A stretch of 41,520 nt of DNA, taken from contig DAINMX010000029.1 of the NCBI GenBank assembly GCA_036736205.1, forward strand, positions 1 through 41,520. Reading direction: 5' to 3'. Made by a program: the position numbers and the translations under genes. Source of the stretch: XYA12-FULL-58-9 sp001798605. GTDB taxonomy: Bacteria > Myxococcota > XYA12-FULL-58-9. The notes under the pieces are model-generated. The model worked only from the letters and a program-made list of their open reading frames with translations. It had not been told where the DNA came from and did not search any database. Shown one piece after another: positions 25,954 through 34,851 of this stretch (positions within the stretch are counted from its first letter, which is position 1; every line of letters starts with the position of its first letter).

Positions 25954-28509
25954 ATGAGAGACTGGTGCATGGCTCTGACGATTGTGGGCGGAATCATCTT
26001 TGCGACAGGTTGTGGCGACAAAAAGCCCGGCGCTGGATCCGCCCCATCTCCTGTCGTCGACGGCGATTCGGATAATGCCGGGGGTGACAACGGTACGGCC
26101 GGCGACAACGGTATGGAAGGTGGAGACACTGCGATCAATGGAACACCGCAAGTGGTGATCACAGACCCCGCCGACGGCAGCTTTGTGTTGTTCGCGAGCC
26201 CGAATCCCGCGCCGACCGTCGATCTCCAAGGAACAATTGCCGACAATGCCACCATCCTCGCTCAGAATATTGCATGGACGATTACCGCACCGGACGCCTC
26301 GACGAGCTCGAGTCAGGGAAACGTCAACGGGGTGGGTTTGTCGGTGGCATCGACTTTGGCCTACACCTTTGACCAACTGGGCGCATATGTGATTGCGCTC
26401 GCGTACGATGATGGAGAGAGGATAGGTAACGATGAGATCACCATCCAGGTGGTCGACAACCTGCCGGTCGAGGTCGATATCCGGGCCCCCGTGGACACAG
26501 ACCAGGACGGCGTCGCCGACCTACAACCCGTGGAAAGTGCCCAGCTCACTCTCAGCGGCCGGGTGCGAGAGATGGATGGCGACCAGGTGGACACCGCAGC
26601 CATCCTATGGACCGTAACGGCGCCCGACGTCACGAGCACGCAAGACGCGGGCACCACGACGTGCAACGGTGCTGGGACCACGTGTACGTCGACCTACGCG
26701 TTCAACTTCGCGCAAACCGGTATCTACTCGGTGCGCTTGGAGGCCACCGACACCCAATCACGCACTGTCTTTGCAGAGCTCGACATCGTGGTCGTCGCGA
26801 ACACTCCACCCACCTGTCAGATCCTCACTCCCGCGAACGGTGCTGCATTTGCGTCAGGAGAGACCGTGACTGTTAGCGCCACGGTCAGCGATGCGAATGA
26901 GCCCGCGTTGGACCTCACGGTAGAATGGTACTTCGACGACGTGACGGGGGCGCCAGCCGGAACCGGCCGCGTCGACCAGTTGACCGCAACTTTTCCAGGC
27001 GCCGCCGCCTGTGAGGCCCACACCATCGTGTGTGTGGTCACCGATAGCCTGAGCGCAACCGGCACAGACAGCGTCGGGTTCATGGTGAGCTCATTACCCA
27101 CCATCACCATCGATGGCATCGCCGACGATCAGGGCAACAACGTGCGCGCCGCGGAGGGTGAGTTTGCCGACTCCACTCAAGTCACATCGATCTCGATCAC
27201 CACCACGACAGACGACGCCGAAGACCGCGTTGCTCCGGGGGCGGACATGACTCTCACGGTCCTCGACTCACACACCGGCTCGGCGCTGGCAGCCCCGGCG
27301 ACCATCAATCCCTTTGTCGCGACCCAGTTCACCACCGTATGGGACACCGCGATCGGTCTTGGCCGACACACTCTGGTGGCAAAGATCACCGACTCCTGTG
27401 GTGCCTCCGCGATGGTCGAGGATGAAGTTGTTGTGGCACCGCAAATGCAGACGGCGCAGGCAGTCGCGGGAACCGACACTTGGGATGTCCGTGACATTTT
27501 TGCCGTCAGTGGCGACGCGATGTACGTAGCCTACAGACCCGACGGTGGCGATAACGCGCTCGCATACGCGACAGGGGTTTCCTCCGACCCCGCAGGTTTT
27601 GGCTCCATGGAGGACCTGACCCAGCTATTGGATGCGCTGTCCCAGGGGACCCGGGTGCGAGACATTGCGCTGATAGATGACTACATCGCCTTCGCTACCA
27701 GTGACGGTTTGATCATTTGTCCCGTCGAGGACCGCGCAGGCGGAAATCTTTCACTTGCCGTGCAAGATCTGGCCAACCCCGTAGAGTGCACGCTGGTGCC
27801 AGATTACATTAATCCGCAGGGCAATAACTTCGCCGACTCCGAAACCCGCGCCCTTGCCGTGCTTCCCGGTGGTGTGCTCGTAGCAGGCACGGACAACGGA
27901 GTGGTGTTCATGACTGATCCACTCGGCCTCCCAGGCCAAGGGCTCCAGTGCCTCGAGGACACCACCATCGAAGACATTGCCTACGACCCCATCTCTGGTG
28001 CCCTGTTCATTGCGACCAATGGCGATCATGCCTACCGGTGGGATCCGACCTTTGACACCTGCGCGATGACCCAACTCGACGACAACAACACACCGATGTT
28101 GGGGTCCGACGAGGTCATTCACACCGTGCTGGTTGGATCGGACGGAATCTGGTTTGGCACCGAGAGTCCGAGCCTGCTGTTGTATGACGTCAGCAACAAT
28201 GCATGGACGGTGTATCGACCGGCGAGTTCGCCGATGGCACCGGGCAGCGCCGTATTGCACCTCGCCATCGAGGTGAAAACCCTGGGCACCCCTGGTGCAG
28301 GCAGGGACATCCTTTGGGTGGCCCTCGACGCACCTGCCAATGTTGCGCCGTCAGTTCTGCGCCGAGATGAAGTCCTGCCTTCTTGGACCGCCTTCAGCGC
28401 CGACCGCGATGGCATCCCGGATGCCCAGGTGCGCCGAATCACCATCGATGCGAACGGGGTCAAGTGGCTTGCCACCGCTCAGGGTGTGGCTGCCTACGCT
28501 TGGCCGTGA
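25954..28509 (+). CDS. Lipoprotein with PKD/Ig-like domains and a propeller-like C-terminal half
   Basis: The 851-residue protein has a lipoprotein signal (lipobox ATGC, Cys20) and a Gly/Asp/Asn-rich linker (about 33-60). A run of PKD- or Ig-like domains (about 65-480) follows, for example PPTCQILTPANGAAFASGETVTVSA. The second half (about 490-851) has repeated strand motifs as in a beta-propeller: VRDIALIDDYIAFATSDGLIIC, RALAVLPGGVLVAGTDNG, IEDIAYDPISGALFIAT and GVKWLATAQGVAAY. The wording resembles the sensor propellers of two-component systems, but there is no kinase or membrane segment. GGGAGG lies 6 bp before the ATG at 25954. It is the last of the three plus-strand surface genes. Function is not recognised. 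Confidence 0.78.
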   Translation: MRDWCMALTIVGGIIFATGCGDKKPGAGSAPSPVVDGDSDNAGGDNGTAGDNGMEGGDTAINGTPQVVITDPADGSFVLFASPNPAPTVDLQGTIADNATILAQNIAWTITAPDASTSSSQGNVNGVGLSVASTLAYTFDQLGAYVIALAYDDGERIGNDEITIQVVDNLPVEVDIRAPVDTDQDGVADLQPVESAQLTLSGRVREMDGDQVDTAAILWTVTAPDVTSTQDAGTTTCNGAGTTCTSTYAFNFAQTGIYSVRLEATDTQSRTVFAELDIVVVANTPPTCQILTPANGAAFASGETVTVSATVSDANEPALDLTVEWYFDDVTGAPAGTGRVDQLTATFPGAAACEAHTIVCVVTDSLSATGTDSVGFMVSSLPTITIDGIADDQGNNVRAAEGEFADSTQVTSISITTTTDDAEDRVAPGADMTLTVLDSHTGSALAAPATINPFVATQFTTVWDTAIGLGRHTLVAKITDSCGASAMVEDEVVVAPQMQTAQAVAGTDTWDVRDIFAVSGDAMYVAYRPDGGDNALAYATGVSSDPAGFGSMEDLTQLLDALSQGTRVRDIALIDDYIAFATSDGLIICPVEDRAGGNLSLAVQDLANPVECTLVPDYINPQGNNFADSETRALAVLPGGVLVAGTDNGVVFMTDPLGLPGQGLQCLEDTTIEDIAYDPISGALFIATNGDHAYRWDPTFDTCAMTQLDDNNTPMLGSDEVIHTVLVGSDGIWFGTESPSLLLYDVSNNAWTVYRPASSPMAPGSAVLHLAIEVKTLGTPGAGRDILWVALDAPANVAPSVLRRDEVLPSWTAFSADRDGIPDAQVRRITIDANGVKWLATAQGVAAYAWP

Positions 28510-28631
28510 TTTGTTGGCGATGGCTGGGCAACAGCCCAGTAACCGTAGGCAATTGCACCTCCAATCGCATACGGGATATCTCTGCTCGATAGGACCTCGG
28601 CGAGACGGACTGCGATCTGGGCGGGATTCAC
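28494..28631 (-). pseudogene. Truncated nucleotidyltransferase (N-terminal remnant)
   Basis: Read from a GTG at 28631 on the minus strand, 45 codons are open. They include VRLAEVLSSRDIPYAIGGAIAYGYWAV, which closely resembles the N-terminus of AbiEii/DUF6036-type nucleotidyltransferases (the GG..A.GYW helix-strand start). The family's catalytic R-x-T-x-D-x-D segment should follow, but the sequence turns into unrelated residues (AQPSPTNHGQA) and stops inside the 3' end of the plus-strand lipoprotein gene. The GTG overlaps the upstream small gene's stop (GTGA), a normal operon junction, so the fragment was once a real gene. Without the catalytic residues it cannot be active. Confidence 0.7.
28524..28539 (+). 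terminator. Candidate hairpin terminator after the 851-aa lipoprotein gene
   Basis: CTGGGC and GCCCAG form a perfect 6-bp GC-rich stem with an AACA loop, 15 bp after the stop codon at 28509. No T-run follows, so termination is uncertain. The hairpin also lies inside the nucleotidyltransferase remnant on the other strand. Confidence 0.35.
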
Positions 28632-28849
28632 TGGTTGGCCTTGCGATAAGCGGCTGCCAGGGAACGCCACTTCTCTTCAAAGTCGCGGATCGCGCCATTG
28701 CAAGACCCGCTGAAAATCGGACCGAGCTGTCAGAACTGCCCATGCAGAAGCGCACAGCTCAGAGATAAGCTCTCCCCGTTCATTCATCGACAGATGGCGA
28801 TAGGGAGCTACCTCGGCTTCAACTTCAATTGCCGAGCTGCTTCGGTCAC
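28628..28849 (-). pseudogene. Frameshifted small ORF upstream of the nucleotidyltransferase remnant
   Basis: A GTG at 28849 overlaps the upstream lipoprotein stop (GTGA) and begins MTEAARQLKL. The frame then hits TAG after four more codons. A neighbouring frame continues naturally as EAEVAPYRHLSMNERGELISEL...VLQWRDP. After that, the original frame resumes as DFEEKWRSLAAAYRKANQ and stops at 28628, overlapping the next gene's GTG. One missing base near 28815 and one extra base near 28685 would explain this. The reconstructed protein is about 74 residues and soluble. I recall similar small proteins next to nucleotidyltransferase genes but cannot name the family. Sequencing error at two sites is the main alternative to decay. 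Confidence 0.6.
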
Positions 28850-29082
28850 GGTCTATCCTCGTCGCGAACGTCACCGCCCATGGGCGCCGTATCACGAGCG
28901 AGATCGTGCGATGCAATCAGAGCACGGAAAACTTCCGGATTGCCCGGGGCACCGCGATTTGTCATCTCTTCAGCGATGTCGTTCACTCCGAATCGATCCA
29001 GCGCTTTCTTGAAGCTGGTACAGGACGCGCCGGCCACAAGGAGAGAAAGGCCGGCGATGAAGAGCGTGCGGCTAATATCCAT
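28846..29082 (-). CDS. Small putative lipoprotein (78 aa)
   Basis: From the ATG at 29082 the product has a short hydrophobic signal (TLFIAGLSLLVAGAS) and a cysteine at position 21 in an AGASC context. This is an imperfect lipobox. A hydrophilic stretch of 57 residues follows. The frame is open further upstream, but that extension lacks a signal-like start. No clear ribosome binding site precedes the ATG. Its stop overlaps the GTG of the frameshifted gene, so it once headed that small operon. I do not recognise the family. It diverges from nadB across about 100 bp. Confidence 0.5.
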   Translation of the reverse strand: MDISRTLFIAGLSLLVAGASCTSFKKALDRFGVNDIAEEMTNRGAPGNPEVFRALIASHDLARDTAPMGGDVRDEDRP

Positions 29083-29186
29083 GGGTAAAAGATAGGCACG
29101 CCAATTGGAGAAGCGAGGTGCCGGGCACGTCATTAAGTTGATGAATCCTATTGTGTCTGGGTTTTTTTACCGTCTATAGGGTGATC

Positions 29187-30806
29187 ATGGCAGTCGATTG
29201 TGACTTTCTCGTCCTCGGTAGCGGCCTCGCTGGGCTCAACGCTGGCTTGCGGCTCGCAGAACACGGCCGAGTGGTCGTCGTCACCAAGCGCGGCCTCTTC
29301 GAAACAGCGACGAACAACGCCCAAGGTGGCATTGCGGCCGTCACCTCCGACGCAGACAGCACCGAAGCCCACGTCAACGACACCCTCACCGCGGGAGCGG
29401 GTTTGTGTCGTGAGGACGTCGTCCGCTCGATCATCGCGGACGGTGCAAACGCCATCGAGAGACTGGTCTCGCTGGGCGTGAAGTTCGACCAAACCGCCGG
29501 AGAATATGATCTCACCCGTGAGGGTGGGCACTCAGCACGACGCATCCTCCACGCCAAGGACCTGACAGGTCGGGAGCTGATGCGAGCGCTGACCTATCAC
29601 GCTGCTGCGCAGAGCAATCTCACTCTGCTCACGGATCACATCGCCGTCGACCTCGTCACCTCCCGGCGCATCGGCCGCGGCTCCGACGACCGTTGCCTCG
29701 GTGCCTACGTTCTCGACAGCCAAAGTGGCAACGTCATCACATTTCGCAGTAAGGCGACCTTGGTAGCCACCGGCGGTGCAGGGAAGACCTACCTGTACAC
29801 CTCGAATCCCGATGTCGCGACAGGTGGTGGCGTGGCCATGGCGTTTCGCGCCGGCGCTGCTATCGCCAACATGGAGTTCTTTCAATTCCATCCCACCTGT
29901 CTCTTCCACCCACAGGCCAAGTCATTCCTCATCAGCGAATCCCTGCGCGGCGAAGGTGCGGTCCTCCGGCGCAAGGACGGTTCCCGTCTGATGCGGGGCG
30001 TGCACCCGCTAGGGGATTTGGCACCTCGAGACATTGTCGCCCGCGCCATCGACCAGGATCTGAAGCGCACCGGAGATGACTTCGTCTTGCTCGACATGAC
30101 GCATCGGGATCCAGCGTTCGTGGCAACCCGCTTCCCCAATATCCACACCGCCTGCCTCGCCCTGGGCATCGACATGACCAAGATGCCCATTCCCGTGGTG
30201 CCCGCTGCTCACTACGCCTGCGGTGGCATCCGCACCGATGCCACCGGTGCCACCAATCTCGCCGGCCTGTGGGCCGCTGGGGAAACCGCGTGCACAGGTC
30301 TGCACGGTGCCAACCGACTCGCCTCCAACTCCCTGCTCGAGGCTGCGGTGATCTCCGAACGTGCCGCGCGCTCGATGGTGGAGTTTGCCACCGGTGCCGA
30401 GGAGCCCCCGCCGATTCCCGAGTGGGATCCCGGAAATGCTGCGGACCCCGACGAGATGGTGGTGGTGTCACACAACTGGGATGAGCTGCGCCGCGCCATG
30501 TGGAATTACGTCGGCATCGTTCGCTCGGACAAACGCCTCGAACGGGCAGCCCGCCGGATCAACGCTTTGCGGGAAGAGATTCACGAGTACTACTGGAACT
30601 TCAAGCTCACCCACAACCTCGTGGAGCTGCGCAACATTGCCACGGTGGCACAGCTCATTATTGCAAGCGCCTCGCACAGGCGCGAGAGTCGCGGACTCCA
30701 TTACAACACGTCCACACCTGAAACCTCTGATGCCTGGTGCCACGACACCGTCGCTCACCGCGGAATCAACGGCACGATCGTACTCGACGATGGGAGTCCC
30801 GCATGA
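29187..30806 (+). CDS. nadB: L-aspartate oxidase
   Basis: NadB is a flavoenzyme that oxidises aspartate to iminoaspartate, the first step of de novo NAD synthesis. The 539-residue product has the FAD-binding GSGLAGLNAGLR (from residue 11), TNNAQGGIAAV, GGHSARRILHAKDLTG, FFQFHPTCLF, ACGGIRTDATGATN and the C-terminal GANRLASNSLLEAAV. The succinate dehydrogenase flavoprotein shares the fold, but these motifs and the free-standing context favour NadB. The ATG at 29187 follows AGGGTG; an upstream in-frame start would add 12 unrelated residues. No nadA or nadC is in the window. The stop overlaps the lytic transglycosylase start (ATGA). Confidence 0.93.
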   Translation: MAVDCDFLVLGSGLAGLNAGLRLAEHGRVVVVTKRGLFETATNNAQGGIAAVTSDADSTEAHVNDTLTAGAGLCREDVVRSIIADGANAIERLVSLGVKFDQTAGEYDLTREGGHSARRILHAKDLTGRELMRALTYHAAAQSNLTLLTDHIAVDLVTSRRIGRGSDDRCLGAYVLDSQSGNVITFRSKATLVATGGAGKTYLYTSNPDVATGGGVAMAFRAGAAIANMEFFQFHPTCLFHPQAKSFLISESLRGEGAVLRRKDGSRLMRGVHPLGDLAPRDIVARAIDQDLKRTGDDFVLLDMTHRDPAFVATRFPNIHTACLALGIDMTKMPIPVVPAAHYACGGIRTDATGATNLAGLWAAGETACTGLHGANRLASNSLLEAAVISERAARSMVEFATGAEEPPPIPEWDPGNAADPDEMVVVSHNWDELRRAMWNYVGIVRSDKRLERAARRINALREEIHEYYWNFKLTHNLVELRNIATVAQLIIASASHRRESRGLHYNTSTPETSDAWCHDTVAHRGINGTIVLDDGSPA

Positions 30807-31438
30807 GGTCCTTGCGCATTGCCACGCTTGCTTGCGCCATTGTGACCACGCTCCGCGCAGCCCCCACATTGGCGGCCGTATACTCCTTTGTGGATAAAGA
30901 GGGTGTGCTGCACCTAACCAACATCAGCGATGACCCGCGCTCTCGCCCCTACCCTCTCGAGGGCAAGGAGAACACCTTCACCTGGCGCGACGACCTCGGC
31001 AAGATGCAGAAGGTCCACCGTACTGACGTTACTCGCTACGATGACCTCATCATCGAGGCCGCCCGTTACTACAGTCTGCCACCGGCCCTGGTCAAAGCAG
31101 TGATCGCGGTGGAATCAAGCTTCGAAGCCGCTGCGGTGTCTCATGCAGGTGCTCAGGGGTTGATGCAGCTCATCCCTTCGACAGCACGGGCCATGCATGT
31201 CATCGAACCCTTCGATTGCCGTGATAACGTCTACGGCGGCGCACGCTATCTGAGGGTGATGGCAAATCACTTTGATGGCAACGTTCGCCTGACAGTGGCT
31301 GCGTACAACGCCGGCCCCAAGAACGTCGAAAATGCCGGCGGTGCCGTCCCGGCGATCGATGAGACCCAACGCTACGTACGCAGAGTCTTGGCGCTCTATC
31401 GTCACTACCTGTCGACCTGGAAGGCTGGAGCACGCTGA
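30803..31438 (+). CDS. Secreted lytic transglycosylase (DUF4124 plus SLT domain)
   Basis: It cleaves peptidoglycan glycan strands in the periplasm. The 211-residue protein has a signal peptide (cleaved near TLAA, residue 25). A short DUF4124-like segment follows (AVYSFVDKEGVLHLTNI), and then an SLT catalytic domain with AVESSFEAAAVSHAGAQGLMQLIP, where Glu104 is the expected catalytic acid, and a later AAYNAGP motif. Size matches small Slt70-like enzymes. The ATG at 30803 overlaps the nadB stop, and its TGA shares a base with the pgsA ATG. Pairing with a NAD gene is unusual, but the two downstream genes also serve the envelope. Confidence 0.9.
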   Translation: MRSLRIATLACAIVTTLRAAPTLAAVYSFVDKEGVLHLTNISDDPRSRPYPLEGKENTFTWRDDLGKMQKVHRTDVTRYDDLIIEAARYYSLPPALVKAVIAVESSFEAAAVSHAGAQGLMQLIPSTARAMHVIEPFDCRDNVYGGARYLRVMANHFDGNVRLTVAAYNAGPKNVENAGGAVPAIDETQRYVRRVLALYRHYLSTWKAGAR

Positions 31439-32031
31439 TGTGGAGAAACATCCCCAACCTCCTTTCCCTGGCGCGCATTGCCGCAATTCCAGTGATTGTC
31501 ATACTCATCTGGCCAGGGATCGAGAGCGCCCACACGTGTTTCTGGGCCACGGTCATCTATGCCATCGCCGGGATTACTGACTTGATTGACGGTGCCATCG
31601 CCCGCCGCACCAACCAGGTTACAATTCTGGGGAAATTTCTCGACCCCCTTTCGGACAAGCTCTTCTATCTGGTCACCATGGTGGCGTTGCTGCAACTGCC
31701 CGGACCGCGGGTTCCACCATGGTTGGTCATGATTGTTTTGGTGCGCGAGCTCACCATCACAGGCCTGCGGGCCATCGCCATGAGTGAGGGCATCGTCATC
31801 GACGCCAAGGAAGGCGGCAAAATCAAGACCACGTTCGCCACCATCGGCATGTGCGGGCTCTTGTTGCACTACGAGTATGTCATCAACTTCGGCCCCATTC
31901 AGGAGCAGGTAAGCTTCCACTTGATCGGCCTGTGGATCACCTTCCTCTCCGTCGTTTTCTCCCTCACCAGCGGATTTGGCTACATCCGCGGCTTTGTTCG
32001 CGGCGTCCAAAGCAACACCAAGTCAACCTGA
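31438..32031 (+). CDS. pgsA: CDP-diacylglycerol-glycerol-3-phosphate 3-phosphatidyltransferase
   Basis: It makes phosphatidylglycerol phosphate in the inner membrane. The 197-residue protein has the complete CDP-alcohol phosphotransferase signature: Asp48, Asp51-Gly52, Ala55-Arg56, Gly65, Asp69 and Asp73 (DLIDGAIAR ... GKFLDPLSD). It also has several hydrophobic membrane helices (about 13-27, 36-46, 76-90, 95-112, 158-178). The N-terminal MWRNIPNLLSLARI is typical for PgsA. Starts and stops overlap its neighbours by one base each. Other CDP-alcohol phosphotransferases are possible, but length and N-terminus favour PgsA. Confidence 0.88.
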   Translation: MWRNIPNLLSLARIAAIPVIVILIWPGIESAHTCFWATVIYAIAGITDLIDGAIARRTNQVTILGKFLDPLSDKLFYLVTMVALLQLPGPRVPPWLVMIVLVRELTITGLRAIAMSEGIVIDAKEGGKIKTTFATIGMCGLLLHYEYVINFGPIQEQVSFHLIGLWITFLSVVFSLTSGFGYIRGFVRGVQSNTKST

Positions 32032-33080
32032 TGCTCAAGGCGCTCGAGCTATGGGGGCGCCACCTCCTGGTTGGTCTCGTCTCCCTGTTTTTTGGGGTCC
32101 GGAGAAGGCCCGTTGATCTACCGAACGCGCCCCGCATCCTCGTGGTCCGACTGGACGAACGGATTGGCAACCTACTGCTCTTGGTTCCATTGCTCGACAC
32201 ACTTCGCCAGCGGTTCCCCCAAGGACGGATTGAGCTCCTCGCGAGCGTCAAAGGTCGCGCCCTCCTCGATGGCCACAGCTGCATTGATGAAATCATCCCC
32301 TTTAGAAAAAAGGCTCTCATGGCCGCAGACGGCCCGTTGCGCACTCCCTTTGCCCTTCGCCACAGGTGCTACGACCTCGCCATGGACGCCTCCAACCCAA
32401 CGGATCCATCGGCGACCCAAGCCATCCTCGTTCGCCTGTCCGGTGCCCGCCACACCATAGGCACCGACCATCCTCCCTTTGGCCGCGCGTTCTCCGCACC
32501 CGTGCACATAGAGAATCCCCATGCCCACGAGATCGATCTTCGCCTGGCATTGCTCACCCCCCTGGGAGATGGCCCCCTCTCCCGGCGAGTGTTCTTCGAC
32601 AACATCCCGGCGCTCGACCCTTCGTCAGAAGTGGCGGCCTTCTTGCGGGACGTCTCCCCAAACTTCGTGGTGATCAACGTCGGCGCCCGCACCAAGGACA
32701 AGATGCTGGACGCCGATGCCTACGCCGCCATCATAGACTCCGTCGCCAATGCCGGTTTCACTCCCGTGATCACTTACGGTCCCCGAGAGGTCGAGGTCGC
32801 GAGAGACGCAGCACGCAGATGTGGCACTCCCGCACCGCCCACGAATCTGTGGGAGCTCGCAACCACCATGGCCGCAGCCCGCGGCGTCATCACCTGTGAC
32901 ACTGGACCTATGCACATCGCCGTCGGCACCGGCACTCCCACCTGCGGCATCTTCGTCAGCACGGATCCGCGTCGCTACGGCTATGGAGAGGCCCCACACA
33001 CCTGGGTCGAGCTGCAGCACTGCGATCGGATGCAATGGCTCGCAAAGATTTGCGCGTGGCTAGAAACTCTCGAGCGTTGA
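32031..33080 (+). CDS. Glycosyltransferase family 9 (heptosyltransferase-like)
   Basis: The 349-residue protein resembles the ADP-heptose:LPS heptosyltransferases. It has an N-terminal LVVRLDERIGNLLLLVPLLDTLRQRFP segment, VVINVGARTKDK in the middle, and the C-terminal nucleotide-sugar motif CDTGPMHIAVGTGTP. The usual role is LPS core assembly on the cytoplasmic face of the inner membrane; donor and acceptor cannot be told here. A hydrophobic N-terminal stretch (LLVGLVSLFFGV) may bring it to the membrane. The ATG at 32031 shares a base with the pgsA stop. It ends the nadB operon and converges with a lipoprotein gene only 10 bp away. Confidence 0.85.
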   Translation: MLKALELWGRHLLVGLVSLFFGVRRRPVDLPNAPRILVVRLDERIGNLLLLVPLLDTLRQRFPQGRIELLASVKGRALLDGHSCIDEIIPFRKKALMAADGPLRTPFALRHRCYDLAMDASNPTDPSATQAILVRLSGARHTIGTDHPPFGRAFSAPVHIENPHAHEIDLRLALLTPLGDGPLSRRVFFDNIPALDPSSEVAAFLRDVSPNFVVINVGARTKDKMLDADAYAAIIDSVANAGFTPVITYGPREVEVARDAARRCGTPAPPTNLWELATTMAAARGVITCDTGPMHIAVGTGTPTCGIFVSTDPRRYGYGEAPHTWVELQHCDRMQWLAKICAWLETLER

Positions 33081-33090
33081 CGCGCCGAGA

Positions 33091-34809
33091 TCAAGGCAGA
33101 GCAACGCTGGCACCGCGGATCCGGTAGGGAGAATTCTCCACCCAGAAGAACCACGCGCCGTAGTGGGTCGCCATCGTCGACACCAAGTAGTTGGGCTGAC
33201 CGTTTGAGGTGAGGGTCGTCTCACTGCCGTGTCCGCCGCCGCCGAGGTCGATCCACCGATGCGCCGCATTCCCGGAGACGGTCATCCATATGAGTGAACA
33301 CGTGGTGGCGTCGACACAGCTCGCGACCGGCGTCACCCGCAGACCAGAGCCCTCTTCGGTCAACTGCACGTTGCCGCCAGAGGGCATACCCGAAGAGTCG
33401 TAAACCCGTCCCATGATCCGACTCTTGCTGCTGGTTTGTGGGTCACTCCACGCCACCAGAAAACCCTGTCCGAGCGATGCTACAGATGCGAAATCACCCA
33501 AGACGAGCGTCCCGAGGTCTATCTCGTAGGAGAGCGGGCGCAATCCGCAGTTGAGAAAACGAACGGATGCCTTGTCGACAAACAACCGCTGCCAGCTGAC
33601 ACCGATGGAGCCATTGGCATCGACGGCCAACTCAGAACGCGTTACGGTGCCATCCGTCTCATAGTTGTCCCCGAGCTGGCTGACCCGCACGGCATCGCCA
33701 ATGGGCGCCCCCTGAAGGTCGAGTGCTGTGACCCATATCTCGTTGTTGTTCTCTGCGTCGTTGCCACGGTCACCCGCCGCCACGTAGCCATCACCGAAAA
33801 CGGCACAGGCCGGACGCCAGACGCTCTTCGCCCCCATGACAATCTCGTGCTCTGGGCCAAGAGTACCGCTGGCATCAAAAGTGCGCGCAAAGCCTTGATT
33901 GCCCACATCGTTCGATGAACCCCAGCAAACAATTCCGCTGCCGTCACCGCGGACAGCGATGCGCGGCTCGTTCTGTCCCGCCGCATCGGTCGTGTTCACT
34001 TGAATTGGGCCGAAGGTCACGGCCCCCGCAGTATCGAGTTTCACGAGGAAGATATCGAGATCATCGGTACCGGCGCTCGTGTAGGTCAACCACGGAGTCC
34101 CATTTGCGTCGACCGCCACGTGCGGTTGCACATACAGGCTGTGGATTGCGTCCAATTCAGTGAGTGATGACGTGGGTGACCAACTGGCGCAGGAGCCACC
34201 ATCGCAGGTCCCGTCACTGCTCCACGGTGGCGGCGTGTACTCATCACCACAGACGACTGCCGGCTCGGCGCAAGTCCCTTGGTTGCATGTGCCCAAGGCG
34301 CAGAGGCACGCGCGATAGACTTGCTCATCGATGAGGGCAAAATCGTAGAGACTGTTGACAATGATGGTGTACGACCCCGGATCGTAATCACCCTTGAGAA
34401 CTTCGCCAAAGGGGCCCGATTGGGTCAAGCGGTGGCCCACTCGCAGGTCATACTGCGGATTGGTGTTGCCCAGGCTCGTCGCCAAGACGAAGAAGGTGAT
34501 TTGTGCATCGGACACGGTGGTTGCTGGCGGCTCCAGACGAATCCGGTAGAGCGCCCCGATGGTTGCCACGGGTGCCGGCGAAGGAATGCCTGTCTCGATG
34601 ATGACCGTCGCATCCTGGGACAAGGCACCTGGCCAAACAATCAGCTCAAGACCACCATCTGCACTCTTGGCACTGCCCCCCTTGGACGCCACCAATTTGG
34701 TGCTGGAACTGTCAGGGCCGGGTTTGGCCTCATCGTCACCACAGGCAGACCACACAAACAGAGACGACACACAAAGCGCGATGCCCCCACGATTGCATTG
34801 GGACTTCAT
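33091..34809 (-). CDS. Lipoprotein with ZU5-like domain and repeated beta-strand region
   Basis: The 572-residue protein has a lipoprotein signal (WSAC, Cys23). A ZU5-like domain (about 40-160) shows the typical SADGGLELIVWPGALSQDATVIIE phrase. A cysteine-rich segment (about 168-215, ACLCALGTCNQGTCAE and CDGGSC) follows, and the C-terminal ~350 residues are beta-rich with repeated phrases such as PHVAVDANGTPWLTY, PRIAVRGDGSGIVCW and SELAVDANGSIGVSW, which suggest a propeller. AGGAGAAGAG precedes the ATG at 34809. It lies 42 bp downstream of the DUF2147 gene on the same strand; that gap holds a small CGGGC/GCCCG hairpin (34826-34839). A surface location is inferred; the substrate is unknown. 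Confidence 0.78.
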   Translation of the reverse strand: MKSQCNRGGIALCVSSLFVWSACGDDEAKPGPDSSSTKLVASKGGSAKSADGGLELIVWPGALSQDATVIIETGIPSPAPVATIGALYRIRLEPPATTVSDAQITFFVLATSLGNTNPQYDLRVGHRLTQSGPFGEVLKGDYDPGSYTIIVNSLYDFALIDEQVYRACLCALGTCNQGTCAEPAVVCGDEYTPPPWSSDGTCDGGSCASWSPTSSLTELDAIHSLYVQPHVAVDANGTPWLTYTSAGTDDLDIFLVKLDTAGAVTFGPIQVNTTDAAGQNEPRIAVRGDGSGIVCWGSSNDVGNQGFARTFDASGTLGPEHEIVMGAKSVWRPACAVFGDGYVAAGDRGNDAENNNEIWVTALDLQGAPIGDAVRVSQLGDNYETDGTVTRSELAVDANGSIGVSWQRLFVDKASVRFLNCGLRPLSYEIDLGTLVLGDFASVASLGQGFLVAWSDPQTSSKSRIMGRVYDSSGMPSGGNVQLTEEGSGLRVTPVASCVDATTCSLIWMTVSGNAAHRWIDLGGGGHGSETTLTSNGQPNYLVSTMATHYGAWFFWVENSPYRIRGASVALP

Positions 34810-34851
34810 ACTCTTCTCCTGGACACGGGCCTAAGCCCGCCAACACCATTT

